Shown: positions 27,065 through 36,652, counted from the first letter of the stretch. The stretch: DNA of 53,374 bases from Lentisphaerae bacterium GWF2_50_93 (GCA_001804815.1 MHBI01000107.1:1-53374); one strand, 5' to 3'. Program-made: numbers and translations. Notes: generated by a model from the letters alone, not told the origin.

Positions 27065-27860
27065 GAACTTACCGGCAAGAATGGCAGGGGATTGAGCAGC
27101 TCAGACATTTCTGCGTGCCATGCCATAGCATCTTGGCGAAGACTGGGCTGCGGTTGGTTTTGGAATTAAACACCACAGACAGGAATGTCTGTGCTGCTTT
27201 TCTGAGATCGTTGTATGCGGATTTCGCAATCAAAACACTACCCGTTATCTCATGAATGACTCTTGTTGGAGTTCACAGCTTCAGCGTGTCTTCTCTTCTG
27301 GATGAGGCATCGGAGTTTTAGAAAAGTAACTTTCTCATGTGCGCTTGCGCTTCGGGTTCTTAGGCTTGGAGAAATTTGTTTGTAGTAGCGCATGTTTGCG
27401 CGTTCTTGAAGTAGGGACGTGCTTCAGCCTGTCCCATTCTTGGAAATTAACCTAGATATTGCATTTGGTTGTCGAGTTCAGCAATATCTACCTTGGCGGC
27501 ATAGAATTATGCCGCCAAGACCGAGGGCATAAAAATGCCTCGGGGTTAACCCCGGTTTTCGAGGCATTCGCCTCGAAACATCGGCCTCTCGGTAAATTTT
27601 GCTATCTCAAAAGCAAAATTTAGGTTAAGATGGTACATGTTTCCGCCGTAGCTAGACGCTGCTCGGAAAGGTAATCTCGAAATGTAATTTGTCTTGAAAG
27701 TAACACAGACATTCTTGTCTGTGGGTTCAAATTTCATTTTCCATCACAGACAGGAATGTCTGTGCTACCCCCCCTTTTAGAACAGGCTCTAATCAAGCTC
27801 ATTTATACGCCCAAAATGCTCCTGATGATAAGATTCTGATATGATTCCTAAACAGACTAT
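27065..27860. repeat. Hairpin-dense intergenic region
   Basis: No gene is credible here. The stretch carries many palindromes: CACAGACA..TGTCTGTG near 27168-27192 and again near 27744-27766 (the latter followed by CTAC); GGAG-footed CAC.GC/GC.GTG near 27255-27285; GTAGTAGCGCATGTTTGCGC near 27382; GTAGGGAC..GTCCC near 27412; then a run of consecutive hairpins from about 27491: CTTGGCGGCATA/TATGCCGCCAAG, CCGAGGGCAT/ATGCCTCGG, CGGGGTTAACCCCG, TCGAGGC/GCCTCGA, and TAAATTTTGCT/AGCAAAATTTA to about 27622. It looks like a landing zone where several repeat families have accumulated. Confidence 0.65.
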
Positions 27861-27895
27861 ATTATTTTTATATGGGTGCTATTGCAAATTTGTAA

Positions 27896-28099
27896 TATCA
27901 CCCATATAGAAATGTCAGGAAAATAGAAAAAGCGGCGGTCGCCATTTTGAAGGACAGGTACAAGTACAGGACCGTCAATTGCCACACCTCCGACATGGAA
28001 AACCTTGATGCCAGATGCACCCTTCTCTATTCGGAAGATATGCAGCACGGTCAGGTAATCGAAAAATCCCTCACAATAAGAAATCCCTTTAAATCCTGA
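27896..28099 (+). pseudogene. Possible degraded coding fragment, unrecognised
   Basis: A 67-codon open stretch without an initiation codon at its head reads like genuine protein (KIEKAAVAILKDRYKYRTV, then ENLDARCTLLYSEDMQHG) and ends in TGA at 28097-28099. A TAA immediately precedes it. I do not recognise the family. It may be the C-terminal remnant of a deleted gene or chance; the flanking sequence to 28210 shows nothing else. Confidence 0.3.
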
Positions 28100-28210
28100 T
28101 CCCGATATTAGCCGCATCCTCGTACATTCCCTCAGCAGTGGCATATCCTGCGAAATTCGCAGTAAAGGCTTTTACACTCTGAGAAGATACCTGTTTATAT
28201 CAACAACTCC

Positions 28211-28239
28211 TTGATACTTCGCCATATCCGGATTATTTT
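28211..28239 (+). promoter_or_regulatory. Candidate promoter of the FHA-ABC operon
   Basis: TTGATA (28211-28216), 17-bp spacer, TATTTT (28234-28239), about 40 nt before the ATG at 28282. The only plausible sigma-70-like match in the AT-rich leader. Confidence 0.4.
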
Positions 28240-28281
28240 CATAACATTACAACATTATGAAAATCAAAGTTCCTATCTGTT

Positions 28282-30612
28282 ATGATTGAATTAATCTTGT
28301 CAGATAACGCAAACAGCCAGAAATTTCCTCTGGAAAAGGGCACCTCTTGGACAATAGGAAGAGCCGACGATTGCAATATCTTTCTCAATAATCCTGGCAT
28401 CTCTCGTCATCACTGCAGAATAACAAAGGATTCGAACAGTTACTTTACTGTTGATGACTTTGGAAGTTCAGCTGGGACTTTTATAAACAACACCAGGATT
28501 TCAAATAATGCCACCATGCGCGACGGTGATGAACTTCGACTCGGAGAATTAAAACTCATCTTCTCCATGCCCCCTCCTCTAGCTCCACGAAATCATAACG
28601 TGAAATCACAAAACCACGACCTGACAATTGTGGGACATGTTCATAAACCGATGCCAGGAAACGATAGAGGAGCATCTGGCTCCTCTCCAAAATATTTTTC
28701 TTTCAAACCTCGGCTTCTGATAGGGCGTGCTCCCGAATGCGATGTCCTGCTTGCTAGTCCAGGCGTGTCCCGTTTCCATGCGGAATTGTGCCGCAAGGAG
28801 GATGGACGCATTATGATCCGCGACCTCAATTCCGTCAACGGCACTTTTGTCAATGGAACACCATTCACAGGGCTGCTGGAGCTGAAAAAGGATTCCAGAA
28901 TCCGAATTGGACCATTCATAATCAGGTTAAGAGAAGATGGCATAAATATCTATTCTGAGCACAATAATACGAAACTCGTTGCCGACAAGCTGACAAAGAC
29001 CGTAGTAAGCCGCGACACCGGAAAAACCATAAAGCTTATAGATCAAGTCTCCCTTGTGATCAACCCCAGGGAGTTCGTTGCCCTTCTTGGCGGATCTGGA
29101 GCAGGCAAGTCAACGCTTATGGATTCGCTGAATGGACGCAGACCTCCCAGTTCCGGACGCCTGATGGTCAATGACGAGGATTTCTATGCCAATTATCGCT
29201 ATTTCAAGACTGCAATCGCGTATGTCCCCCAGAAAGACATTGTCCATCTTTCATTGACAGTATTTGAAGCCTTCTCCTACGCCGCCCGCCTGCGCCTCCC
29301 AGCCGATACCACAAATCGCGAGATAGAGGAACGCTCCGACCGAGTCATCGATCTTCTGGGGCTTAAAGAAAGGAGGAACACTATTATCGGCAATCTCTCT
29401 GGAGGCCAGCTGAAACGTGTCAGTCTCGGAGTGGAACTCCTTGCAGAACCAAGCCTGGTGTATCTGGACGAAGCTACTTCCGGACTTGATGCTGGCACTG
29501 AAGCGCAGATGATGTCATTGTTCAGGGAACTTGCCGACAGCGGTAAAACCGTAATCTGCATCACGCATAACATTGATAACGTTTCGCAATGCGACCTTGT
29601 CGCCGTTCTCTGCAAGGGTAAGCTTGCCTACTACGGACCACCGTCAGATCTTCCCGCGTATTTCGGTATTGAACGCATCAGCCAGGTATATGAGAAGCTG
29701 GAAACTAAGGATTCGAATTTCTGGAGTGAAAAATTCACTGACTCCACTTACTTCCGTGACTTTGTGAGTTCAAGAATGCAAAGTCAGGATGGTAGCATGT
29801 CCCCGATATCCAAGAGGCGTCACACCACCATGACAGAAGTACTCTCTGCGAATTTCCGGCAGTTTGCAATTTTTGCAGCGCGTTCAGTCAAGTTGATGTG
29901 CAGGGATCCACGAAACATTGCCCTCATTGCCGGTTTCCCATTCCTGATAGGCATACTGATTGCGCTGGTCTTCGGACTTCAGGACCTGAAAGATCCCGAA
30001 ATCAAGGCAAATGCCCACAAGTTTTCTCCCTTCATAATGGCGATTGCGGTTCTGTTCTTCGGATGCATCAATGCCGCAAAGGACATTGTGAAGGAAATCT
30101 CGGTCTATCTCAGGGAACGCGCGATAAATCTCGAAATACCAGCCTATCTTCTTTCAAAGGTCGCCGTGCTTTCAGCCATAAATTTCTTCCAGTGCATTGT
30201 CCTGCTGGGAATAGTCTACCCTTCAGTTCAGCTGGAAATGGATTTCATGAAGACATTCCTGACCCTGTTTGCCACATCACTCGGAGGAATGGGAATGGGT
30301 CTTTGCATATCCTCCCTTGTCGACAATAATGACAAGGCCATATCCCTTGCGATTCTCGCAGTAATTCCGCAGATAATCCTGGCCGGGGCGATAATTGCTC
30401 TGCCTAAAGCCATTAAATCAATTGCCGCTGGCATGATAATCCTTTTCTGGGAGAATGACGCAATGTTGCTTTCTCTTGACAGTAAAATGCGTTCCATGCT
30501 GAACGTCAAGGACGGGAACTGGACTGTTGACATTTTAGTCATGCTGGGGTTTAGTATTGTTTTCATAATGTTGTCTGGACTAATCTTACGCCAGAAGGAC
30601 GTGAACAGATGA
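28282..30612 (+). CDS. FHA-FHA-ABC ATPase-permease fusion (ABCG/ABC-2 type)
   Basis: A 776-residue fusion. FHA1 (about 1-95: WTIGRADD, GISRHHC, GSSAGTFIN) and FHA2 (about 130-220: LLIGRAPECDV, GVSRFHAEL, NSVNGTFVNG) bind phosphothreonine. An ABC ATPase follows with Walker A GGSGAGKST (270-278), signature LSGGQ (372-376) and Walker B LVYLDEATS (D396, E397). From about residue 540 to the end there are six hydrophobic segments of an ABC-2 permease. It would be a half-transporter that dimerises, controlled by a Ser/Thr kinase. The next gene overlaps by 4 nt, and the kinase at 31907 is nearby. Substrate unknown. Confidence 0.88.
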   Translation: MIELILSDNANSQKFPLEKGTSWTIGRADDCNIFLNNPGISRHHCRITKDSNSYFTVDDFGSSAGTFINNTRISNNATMRDGDELRLGELKLIFSMPPPLAPRNHNVKSQNHDLTIVGHVHKPMPGNDRGASGSSPKYFSFKPRLLIGRAPECDVLLASPGVSRFHAELCRKEDGRIMIRDLNSVNGTFVNGTPFTGLLELKKDSRIRIGPFIIRLREDGINIYSEHNNTKLVADKLTKTVVSRDTGKTIKLIDQVSLVINPREFVALLGGSGAGKSTLMDSLNGRRPPSSGRLMVNDEDFYANYRYFKTAIAYVPQKDIVHLSLTVFEAFSYAARLRLPADTTNREIEERSDRVIDLLGLKERRNTIIGNLSGGQLKRVSLGVELLAEPSLVYLDEATSGLDAGTEAQMMSLFRELADSGKTVICITHNIDNVSQCDLVAVLCKGKLAYYGPPSDLPAYFGIERISQVYEKLETKDSNFWSEKFTDSTYFRDFVSSRMQSQDGSMSPISKRRHTTMTEVLSANFRQFAIFAARSVKLMCRDPRNIALIAGFPFLIGILIALVFGLQDLKDPEIKANAHKFSPFIMAIAVLFFGCINAAKDIVKEISVYLRERAINLEIPAYLLSKVAVLSAINFFQCIVLLGIVYPSVQLEMDFMKTFLTLFATSLGGMGMGLCISSLVDNNDKAISLAILAVIPQIILAGAIIALPKAIKSIAAGMIILFWENDAMLLSLDSKMRSMLNVKDGNWTVDILVMLGFSIVFIMLSGLILRQKDVNR

Positions 30613-31682
30613 ACAAGACAACCCTTATCATAGTTCTGATTGTCCTTGGCTTTGTCGGACTCGCCTCCTTCATCCATTATGAAATTGAAAGGTCTCGGGA
30701 TAAAAATGTGCAGGCGGCCACGAAAATCATAAAAGAGGACATCCCTAATACAGTCCGGAAAACGGCAGACCAGATACCAGAGATAGTTCGGGAGACAGGT
30801 GATGCCGTGAAGAAGGTAACTTCCCCTCAAACTGCTCCATCACCAGGAAAGTCAGTGAAAGAAGCCTCTGTCAATGAGGCACCTGTAGTGAAACAGATCC
30901 CACTTCAAGGCGAAAACGCTGCTTCTCAGCCCAAAGACGATTCTACTTTTAAGTCCCCAGTCGGAACTATTTTCGAAATAGGAACGGCTGTTATAAGAGA
31001 GACTGACAAAGCCGCACAAGAATTTCTGCCTCCTGTCACTTCAGATGAAGAAAAACAGATAGGAGCTGAAATAAACAGAATGATTCTTAACGATACTCCA
31101 GAATGGAAAGATACCACTCTTGCTAAAAAAGCTTCCGCAGTATTCATCAAACTGCTCCCTCTGACCATCAGGAAGGACATCTCCTACAGGATGGTGGTGC
31201 TCGACGACCGGAAGATAATAAACGCCTATGCCGCACCTGGAGGCTATATATATGTGACGAGGGCGCTGCTTGAGCGTTTCAATTCCGAGGCCGCAATAGC
31301 GATGTGCCTTGGGCACGAGATCGGCCATCAGGAGTTGCACCACACAACTGATCGCCTTAGGACAATGATGGCCGCTAGGAAAATCGTGGGCTCCGATATC
31401 GCGATGATAGCCCAGCTCGGTTATCAGATGCTAACGAACTGCTATACAAAAGAACAGGAGTTCGCGGCCGACGAGTTTGGGTTCCGCATCTCCTTAAAAA
31501 TTGGCATATCCAGAGAAGAGATGCTATCATTTCTTTATGGATTGAGTTCTCTCGAAAAGGAAATGAGTAAAAAATCGGGAACGGCACCATCCGACATGCC
31601 GGTGGTGTTGCAGGATATGGAATACTTCCTGCAAAGCCATCCCTACACCGCTGAGCGGCTGGAACGCCTTAAGAAGTATTAA
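30609..31682 (+). CDS. Membrane-anchored M48 family zinc metallopeptidase
   Basis: A 357-residue protein with an N-terminal signal anchor (about 5-22), a low-complexity linker (about 30-115) and a catalytic domain with GHEIGH (H236, E237, H240) and the third ligand in EQEFAADEFG (E284), as in M48/BepA-Oma1-like peptidases. The active domain should face the periplasm. The start overlaps the stop of the FHA-ABC gene (ATGA), so both are made together, and it may process a transported product or a damaged envelope protein. All zinc ligands are intact. Confidence 0.87.
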   Translation: MNKTTLIIVLIVLGFVGLASFIHYEIERSRDKNVQAATKIIKEDIPNTVRKTADQIPEIVRETGDAVKKVTSPQTAPSPGKSVKEASVNEAPVVKQIPLQGENAASQPKDDSTFKSPVGTIFEIGTAVIRETDKAAQEFLPPVTSDEEKQIGAEINRMILNDTPEWKDTTLAKKASAVFIKLLPLTIRKDISYRMVVLDDRKIINAYAAPGGYIYVTRALLERFNSEAAIAMCLGHEIGHQELHHTTDRLRTMMAARKIVGSDIAMIAQLGYQMLTNCYTKEQEFAADEFGFRISLKIGISREEMLSFLYGLSSLEKEMSKKSGTAPSDMPVVLQDMEYFLQSHPYTAERLERLKKY

Positions 31683-31734
31683 AAATAGAGCCGATTGAAA
31701 ATATACATGAAAGGTTGTTTTGTAAGGATGCTTT

Positions 31735-31797
31735 GTTGGAGTTCACAACTTTAGTGTGTCTTGAATTTGTTGGTAGTAGCGCAATTAATTGCGCGTT
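31735..31797. repeat. GGAG-footed and GTAG-footed REP-like hairpins in tandem
   Basis: TTGGAGTTCACAACTTTAGTGTGTC (imperfect stem CAC.ACT/AGTGTG with GGAG at the foot, 31738-31741) is followed by GTAGTAGCGCAATTAATTGCGC (31773-31794). Both recur with altered stems near 27255 and 27382 in the same order. Confidence 0.65.
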
Positions 31798-31906
31798 CTT
31801 GAGGTAGTTTGCGATCTTCGAGCGCAAGAGACGGAATTGGATATTGCTCTTTGCGCCAGGGATGTCGCAAGCTACTCCAGCGATAAATATTCACTGAAGG
31901 AATTTT

Positions 31907-34900
31907 TTGATGTATCACTGTTCGAAATGCGGGAAAGACATAGAGGCACCAAAGGATCTCACCGTGCGTGCGGCACGCTGCCAGTGCGGCAACATGGTCT
32001 CATTCTCGGAAGCCGTCACCATGGTTCCGCAGCCTGCCTCTCCCCAAGCTGCTTCGCAGGCACATTCAGGAGAAATTCTCATCCCTGGCTACCGCATTGT
32101 CAAAAAGATAGGTGAAGGCGGCATGGGCAGCGTGTTCGAGGCTGTGCAAGAATCACTCGGACGCAGGGTAGCAATAAAGGTTCTCCCCGGAAAACTTGCA
32201 TCCGACCCGCAGTTTGTAAAGCGTTTCGACAGGGAAGCCGGTACATTGTCGCAGCTACGCCATCCCAACATTGTCGGGATAATAGACAGGGGATCCGTCA
32301 ATGGAACCTACTATTTTGTAATGGAATACATTGCGGACAAAGATGGAAACAGCGTCACACTATATGATCTCATAAGTCAGCACACCTTGAGCAGGGACAG
32401 TATTCTCAGATTCACGCGGGAGATTGCAGGTGCCTTGGCATATGCACATTCAAAGGGGATCATACACCGTGACATAAAGCCATCGAATATTCTGATAGAC
32501 GAATTATCAGCAGCAAGGGTCGTCGACTTCGGCATTGCCCAGATATTGGGCGATGAGCAAAACAGGAAAATCCATCTGACAATGACCGGGGAGGCAATTG
32601 GAACCCCTCAATACATGTCTCCAGAACAGAAAACGAATGCATCCAAGTCTGACGCTAGGTCAGACATCTATAGCCTTGGCGTAATGGTATATGAGATGCT
32701 CACGGGTGGATTTCCTGAAGGAGCCTGGGATCTCCCGAGCGAAGTTGGATGCGATCCCAAGTGGGACTCAATCATTGAAAACTCAATAAGAAAGCTTCCC
32801 GAGCGACGTTTCCAGACCATGACAGACTTCCTTTCTTCGCTAGATGCCATCGGGGCAGAACCTTCGGTGCCAAAGGAAGCCACCGTTTCCATCGAGACGG
32901 GGAAGGAGGAACGCTATCGGACACCAGTACCCTCAACATCCATTCTAGGAAAATGTCCTAGCTGTGGAGTGGAAAATTCAGGTGACAATAGGTTCTGCAA
33001 CGGATGTGGAAAATCCTTATACGAGGCATGTCCGGCCTGTCAGGGAGAAATCCGTGTTGGATTGAAATTCTGTGGTAAATGCGGCGTTGACATTCCGAAG
33101 CAGAAAAAGATAAACGAACTGAAAGAGACTATTTCTAAGGCTTTGGAGGCTGCATCGGTTAAGAAGGATGATATCGTTGCAGCAACAGAAATACTCTTGG
33201 ACACTGTACAATCCGAGGATTCCCTTGTCGAAATGTCAAGCACAGGGAACGGAAACATCCATCCTACAACCGTGCATGGCACACTTAATAGCCTATGGGA
33301 TGAAAAGGCTCTTGAATACGAAATCTTTCCGTCTTCAGGTACAGAGCACATCGAGTTCCTAAGCCGATTATCCATTGTATTACCAGACCGAAAGGATATC
33401 CAGGCTAAGATCGAGAAGCTCTTTTCCGAGAGAGACAATTTGCTGGAGGAAATTAGAAGACTTTACAAAAACGGTCATTTCCTGTCTCTTTTACAGATTA
33501 CTTCAAAGTCCAGATGGGATGAAAATGCCGATATCGCCTCAATTGTCTCTGATGCGCACGAAAGGTATGACAAAGCTTATAAATTGGTTGACTCACAAAT
33601 TCCGAATTTGATCGAAGAAAAACGGTATTACGAGTTGAACAAAGTGCTTGTCGAACTGGAAGGACTCGGTACACCCATTGAGGGGCTTAGCGAACTTCAC
33701 AAAGAAACAGATATGACTCTACAGCAGGCAAAGAAGCTTTATGAGCATGCCGTCAAGCTCTCTTTTGTTAATAAACTGCCGGAAGCAGTAAGAACCCTGG
33801 AGAAATTGATGGCCTTGTGTTCAGATTACCTTGATGCATCCGATTTACTGGTTAAAATCAATCATAAAATTCCTGAATGCTTGAAGCATTTTGAAGACGC
33901 AAAGAAACACGTTGCCTGCAAAAAATACGGGAAGGCACTTTTGTCGCTTCTTTCCACGTATGATTCGGAAGAGGTTAAAATTTTATATGCAGAGGCCGTC
34001 AAAGGGAAGGACAGGATGTTCAAGAGAAACCTAATCATCTCTTTTATTGCTTTTCTGTCAGTCCTTTCTATAGCTATTATTGCATTCGTTGCCAACAGGC
34101 AATTAACCTACAATTCATACTTCGAAAAGGCGAACTTAGCACTTGCAGGCAAAGAATACGATAAGGCGATAGAGCTTTATAGTAAAGCACTTCAGGTCCC
34201 AGGTCATCAAGATGAAGTATCTGCAAGGAATTTTCTGCAGGAAGCTATGACAGCAGCCCAATTCAACGAATTGATGGCCGAAGGAAAACAATATCTTGAG
34301 AAAAAGGAGTTGACGTCTGCCGAAAAAGCATTCAAAGATGCAAGAAATGTTAAAGGATATGAAAATGATAGCGAAGTTAGCTACTATATAAAAAAATGCA
34401 AGAACTTATATGAGGCTGGAATCAAACAGGCAGATCTAGCTAAATTAACTCAAGATCGTGAAAATCAGTTTAAATCGGCGATGAACGATGGGAAGCTATG
34501 TTTAAACAGGAAAGAATGGAACCGCGCCGAAACTGCATTCAGAAAAGCACTAGCGGTTCCAGGTTACGAGGATAACAAAGAGGCTATTGACAGTATCAAA
34601 GAAGCAAAGAATGGGCCTGAATCCCAAAGAAAACAAAGCGAAGCGGTATGGGATGAAAGCAGGACTGAAGTGAATAAATTACTTTCAGAAGCAAAAAACA
34701 ATTCTCTTAATATTGCTAGACGAATTGAATCAGCAGATACCGCAATGGCTCTTCTCCAAAAGATATCGGACTCTCTCGAAATGTCATATCTATCTGATGT
34801 ATCAAAAACTGAAATAGCTAATTTAAAATCTGAAATTATATCTCTGAAACCCAAACTCAACCCCTGCCCTGTATTAGGAAACGACTGGAAAATACCTGAC

Positions 34901-35530
34901 ATCCATATGGAATTCATATGGATTAAAGCGTTGAATTGCTGGATAGGCAAATATGAGGTTACAAACGGCGAATACCGCATGTTCAAGCCCGAGCACAACA
35001 GTAAGGAATATGAGAATATAACTTTAAATGAAGATCGTCAGCCGGTAGTATTTGTGAATTTTGATAATTCCATAGAATTCGCGAAATGGTTGACCGAGCG
35101 TGAAGTAAAGGCTGGACGTCTACCATCAGGATATAGCTATCGGCTACCGACGGAAAGAGAATGGACAATATTCTGCCAGTGCGGAGACAAACGAGAATAC
35201 CCGTGGGGGAATGGATCTCCGGCATTTGGAAATTACTGCGGGCAGGAAACGAATGGAAAAGCGGGTAGTATGCTCCCTGGCTATAACGATGGTTTCCTAA
35301 CAACTTGTCCTGTAGAAAAGAGCGGAAAGAACGACTGGGGGCTGTATGGAGTTGGGGGAAACGTATGGGAATGTACAATCTCGTCTTCTTCGAATGTGTC
35401 TTTTGATGCGTGGCGCGGCGCGTCATGGTATGATGATGATCCCGCCCGTTTGAAATCATCATTTCGATATATTGGCGTTGCTTCGAGATGTAACGACAAC
35501 TACGGTTTCCGCCTGGTGTTGTCGCGCTAA
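31907..35530 (+). CDS. Ser/Thr protein kinase with zinc ribbons, TM segment, TPR-like repeats and C-terminal FGE/lectin-fold domain
   Basis: A 1207-residue receptor-like kinase. A zinc ribbon (C5, C8, C25, C27) precedes the Hanks-type kinase (about 60-335): GEGGMGSVFEA loop, K91, HRDIKPSN (D189), DFG (D207). Two further CxxC ribbons follow at about 350-395, a helical region, one TM segment (about 707-729), and TPR-like helices (about 735-890: YDKAIELYSKAL, WNRAETAFRKAL). The last ~200 residues form an FGE-sulfatase/C-type-lectin-fold domain (IGKYEVTNGEYRMF, YRLPTEREW, YPWGN, GNVWEC, WRGASWY, YGFRLV). The usual paired FGE cysteines are not evident, so it is probably a binding domain. Topology puts it outside the membrane. 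Follows the FHA-ABC and M48 genes. Confidence 0.88.
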   Translation: MMYHCSKCGKDIEAPKDLTVRAARCQCGNMVSFSEAVTMVPQPASPQAASQAHSGEILIPGYRIVKKIGEGGMGSVFEAVQESLGRRVAIKVLPGKLASDPQFVKRFDREAGTLSQLRHPNIVGIIDRGSVNGTYYFVMEYIADKDGNSVTLYDLISQHTLSRDSILRFTREIAGALAYAHSKGIIHRDIKPSNILIDELSAARVVDFGIAQILGDEQNRKIHLTMTGEAIGTPQYMSPEQKTNASKSDARSDIYSLGVMVYEMLTGGFPEGAWDLPSEVGCDPKWDSIIENSIRKLPERRFQTMTDFLSSLDAIGAEPSVPKEATVSIETGKEERYRTPVPSTSILGKCPSCGVENSGDNRFCNGCGKSLYEACPACQGEIRVGLKFCGKCGVDIPKQKKINELKETISKALEAASVKKDDIVAATEILLDTVQSEDSLVEMSSTGNGNIHPTTVHGTLNSLWDEKALEYEIFPSSGTEHIEFLSRLSIVLPDRKDIQAKIEKLFSERDNLLEEIRRLYKNGHFLSLLQITSKSRWDENADIASIVSDAHERYDKAYKLVDSQIPNLIEEKRYYELNKVLVELEGLGTPIEGLSELHKETDMTLQQAKKLYEHAVKLSFVNKLPEAVRTLEKLMALCSDYLDASDLLVKINHKIPECLKHFEDAKKHVACKKYGKALLSLLSTYDSEEVKILYAEAVKGKDRMFKRNLIISFIAFLSVLSIAIIAFVANRQLTYNSYFEKANLALAGKEYDKAIELYSKALQVPGHQDEVSARNFLQEAMTAAQFNELMAEGKQYLEKKELTSAEKAFKDARNVKGYENDSEVSYYIKKCKNLYEAGIKQADLAKLTQDRENQFKSAMNDGKLCLNRKEWNRAETAFRKALAVPGYEDNKEAIDSIKEAKNGPESQRKQSEAVWDESRTEVNKLLSEAKNNSLNIARRIESADTAMALLQKISDSLEMSYLSDVSKTEIANLKSEIISLKPKLNPCPVLGNDWKIPDIHMEFIWIKALNCWIGKYEVTNGEYRMFKPEHNSKEYENITLNEDRQPVVFVNFDNSIEFAKWLTEREVKAGRLPSGYSYRLPTEREWTIFCQCGDKREYPWGNGSPAFGNYCGQETNGKAGSMLPGYNDGFLTTCPVEKSGKNDWGLYGVGGNVWECTISSSSNVSFDAWRGASWYDDDPARLKSSFRYIGVASRCNDNYGFRLVLSR

Positions 35531-35690
35531 GCACCTGATTGGAGATGATAGGGTCGATCTGGCTATGGCATAGGGTTGTGACCAAAGAGAGGCTTGTCCT
35601 GAGGACCTATCAATAATGATTCCTGCTATTTTCGGGCTCTGCTGAAGCACCAGCGGAATAACAATACTATTCAGTTGCTTCTCGGTTAAT

Positions 35691-36416
35691 TCATTTATTA
35701 ATGAACTTAAAGTCCCTAATTGTAATAAAGTTCGGAGATCGATATCCATCAGGAAGAACATATTTTACTTTACCCTCTTTAAAAATTTTGGGAGCCACGG
35801 AAATACGCACTTTCCAATCACCGGAAGCAGGTGCAACAATTGGATCATTTGCAATTAGCGCCTCATTGAGTAAAACATCAAATTTGATATTAGCTGGTTC
35901 TTCTTCTTTCACATAGTCAATGTCCTTATTCCATAAATGCACGCATGCAGATATCCCATAACTGGAGTTAATGTTCGATGTTCGTGTTAAGATTTTATAA
36001 ACATGATTTTTACCAGTTTTGACGACGGGATGCTCGGTAGGAAAATTGTCAAATCCCTGTTTGAACCAGAATGCTCTTGATTCCGAGGTGTATTCCAATT
36101 GAATTGCCAAGATTCCTTCTTTATCTCGAAGATACGTTTCAATACTTTTATAAAACAGGGAACCTTCTCCTTTATTCCGCAAATCTGGCCTAAGCGCCAA
36201 AATAGGATCAGTTACTACGCTACCGTCTAGAGACCAAGTAAAAAAGGCAACTGGTTGATCATGCTGAAGTTCGCATAGAAACCGATTGTTTTCAAAACAG
36301 GATTTAATGATCTCCCAATTGCAGATAAAGCTATGCCCTACGTCTTGCTCTTCTTCTTTGAGCCATGCCTTAATCTGGTTAAGATGCTGTCTACTCGGCT
36401 TTAGTGATAATGCCAT
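35691..36416 (-). CDS. GNAT-like acetyltransferase with C-terminal extension
   Basis: A 241-residue AT-rich gene. Residues 1-145 resemble a GCN5-related N-acetyltransferase (VVTDPILALRPDLRNKGEGSLFYKSIETYL as the acetyl-CoA loop region, then SRAFWFKQGFDNF). The remaining ~95 residues have no recognised family. The acetyl-CoA loop is a weak match to R/QxxGxG/A (RNKGEGS), so activity is plausible but unproven. Acceptor unknown. Composition differs from neighbours, suggesting transfer. No clear terminator; an imperfect palindrome surrounds the stop. Confidence 0.6.
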   Translation of the reverse strand: MALSLKPSRQHLNQIKAWLKEEEQDVGHSFICNWEIIKSCFENNRFLCELQHDQPVAFFTWSLDGSVVTDPILALRPDLRNKGEGSLFYKSIETYLRDKEGILAIQLEYTSESRAFWFKQGFDNFPTEHPVVKTGKNHVYKILTRTSNINSSYGISACVHLWNKDIDYVKEEEPANIKFDVLLNEALIANDPIVAPASGDWKVRISVAPKIFKEGKVKYVLPDGYRSPNFITIRDFKFINK

Positions 36417-36572
36417 ATTTTTTCTCCAGCCAACTATTAATGTGGGTAATTACCGATTTCCTACCTTTACAATTCCCTTATGGCAAGTGATGGCTCTCAA
36501 TTTGTATCCTTAAAATTCATATACTACAAAATCAGCAAAAAGTCAACTAGGGTCATTTGGGGTCAAGGGTCA

Positions 36573-36595
36573 TTCGGGGTCAGGCTCCCGCAATT
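36573..36595. repeat. Short dispersed sequence shared with the transposase-remnant flank
   Basis: This 23-mer beginning TTCGGGGTCAGGCTCC matches the reverse complement of 7012-7034 with three mismatches, where it flanks the Y1 transposase remnant. Just upstream are tandem words GGGTCATTTGGGGTCA and GGGTCATTCGGGGTCA. It probably marks a former insertion. The rest of the 236-nt spacer shows nothing else. Confidence 0.45.
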
Positions 36596-36652
36596 GCAAA
36601 ATAAGAGTCTGACATACAAGCGTTTGAAAACAGCACGTTATCATTTCAATCC

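Noticed and set aside
27546..27737. Minus-strand 63-codon open frame in the repeat region
   Set aside because: Made of hairpin repeats with no ribosome site or family resemblance.
27065..27860. CRISPR array in the hairpin-rich spacer
   Set aside because: Repeats are palindromes of differing sequence and irregular spacing; there are no constant repeats with spacers and no cas genes.
27857..28144. Minus-strand 95-codon open frame
   Set aside because: Opposes the more protein-like plus-strand fragment and has no ribosome site or motif.
35459..35761. Minus-strand 100-codon open frame across the kinase stop
   Set aside because: Overlaps two better-supported genes; part of it looks protein-like (IAGIIIDRSSGQASLW), but there is no family match I can name.
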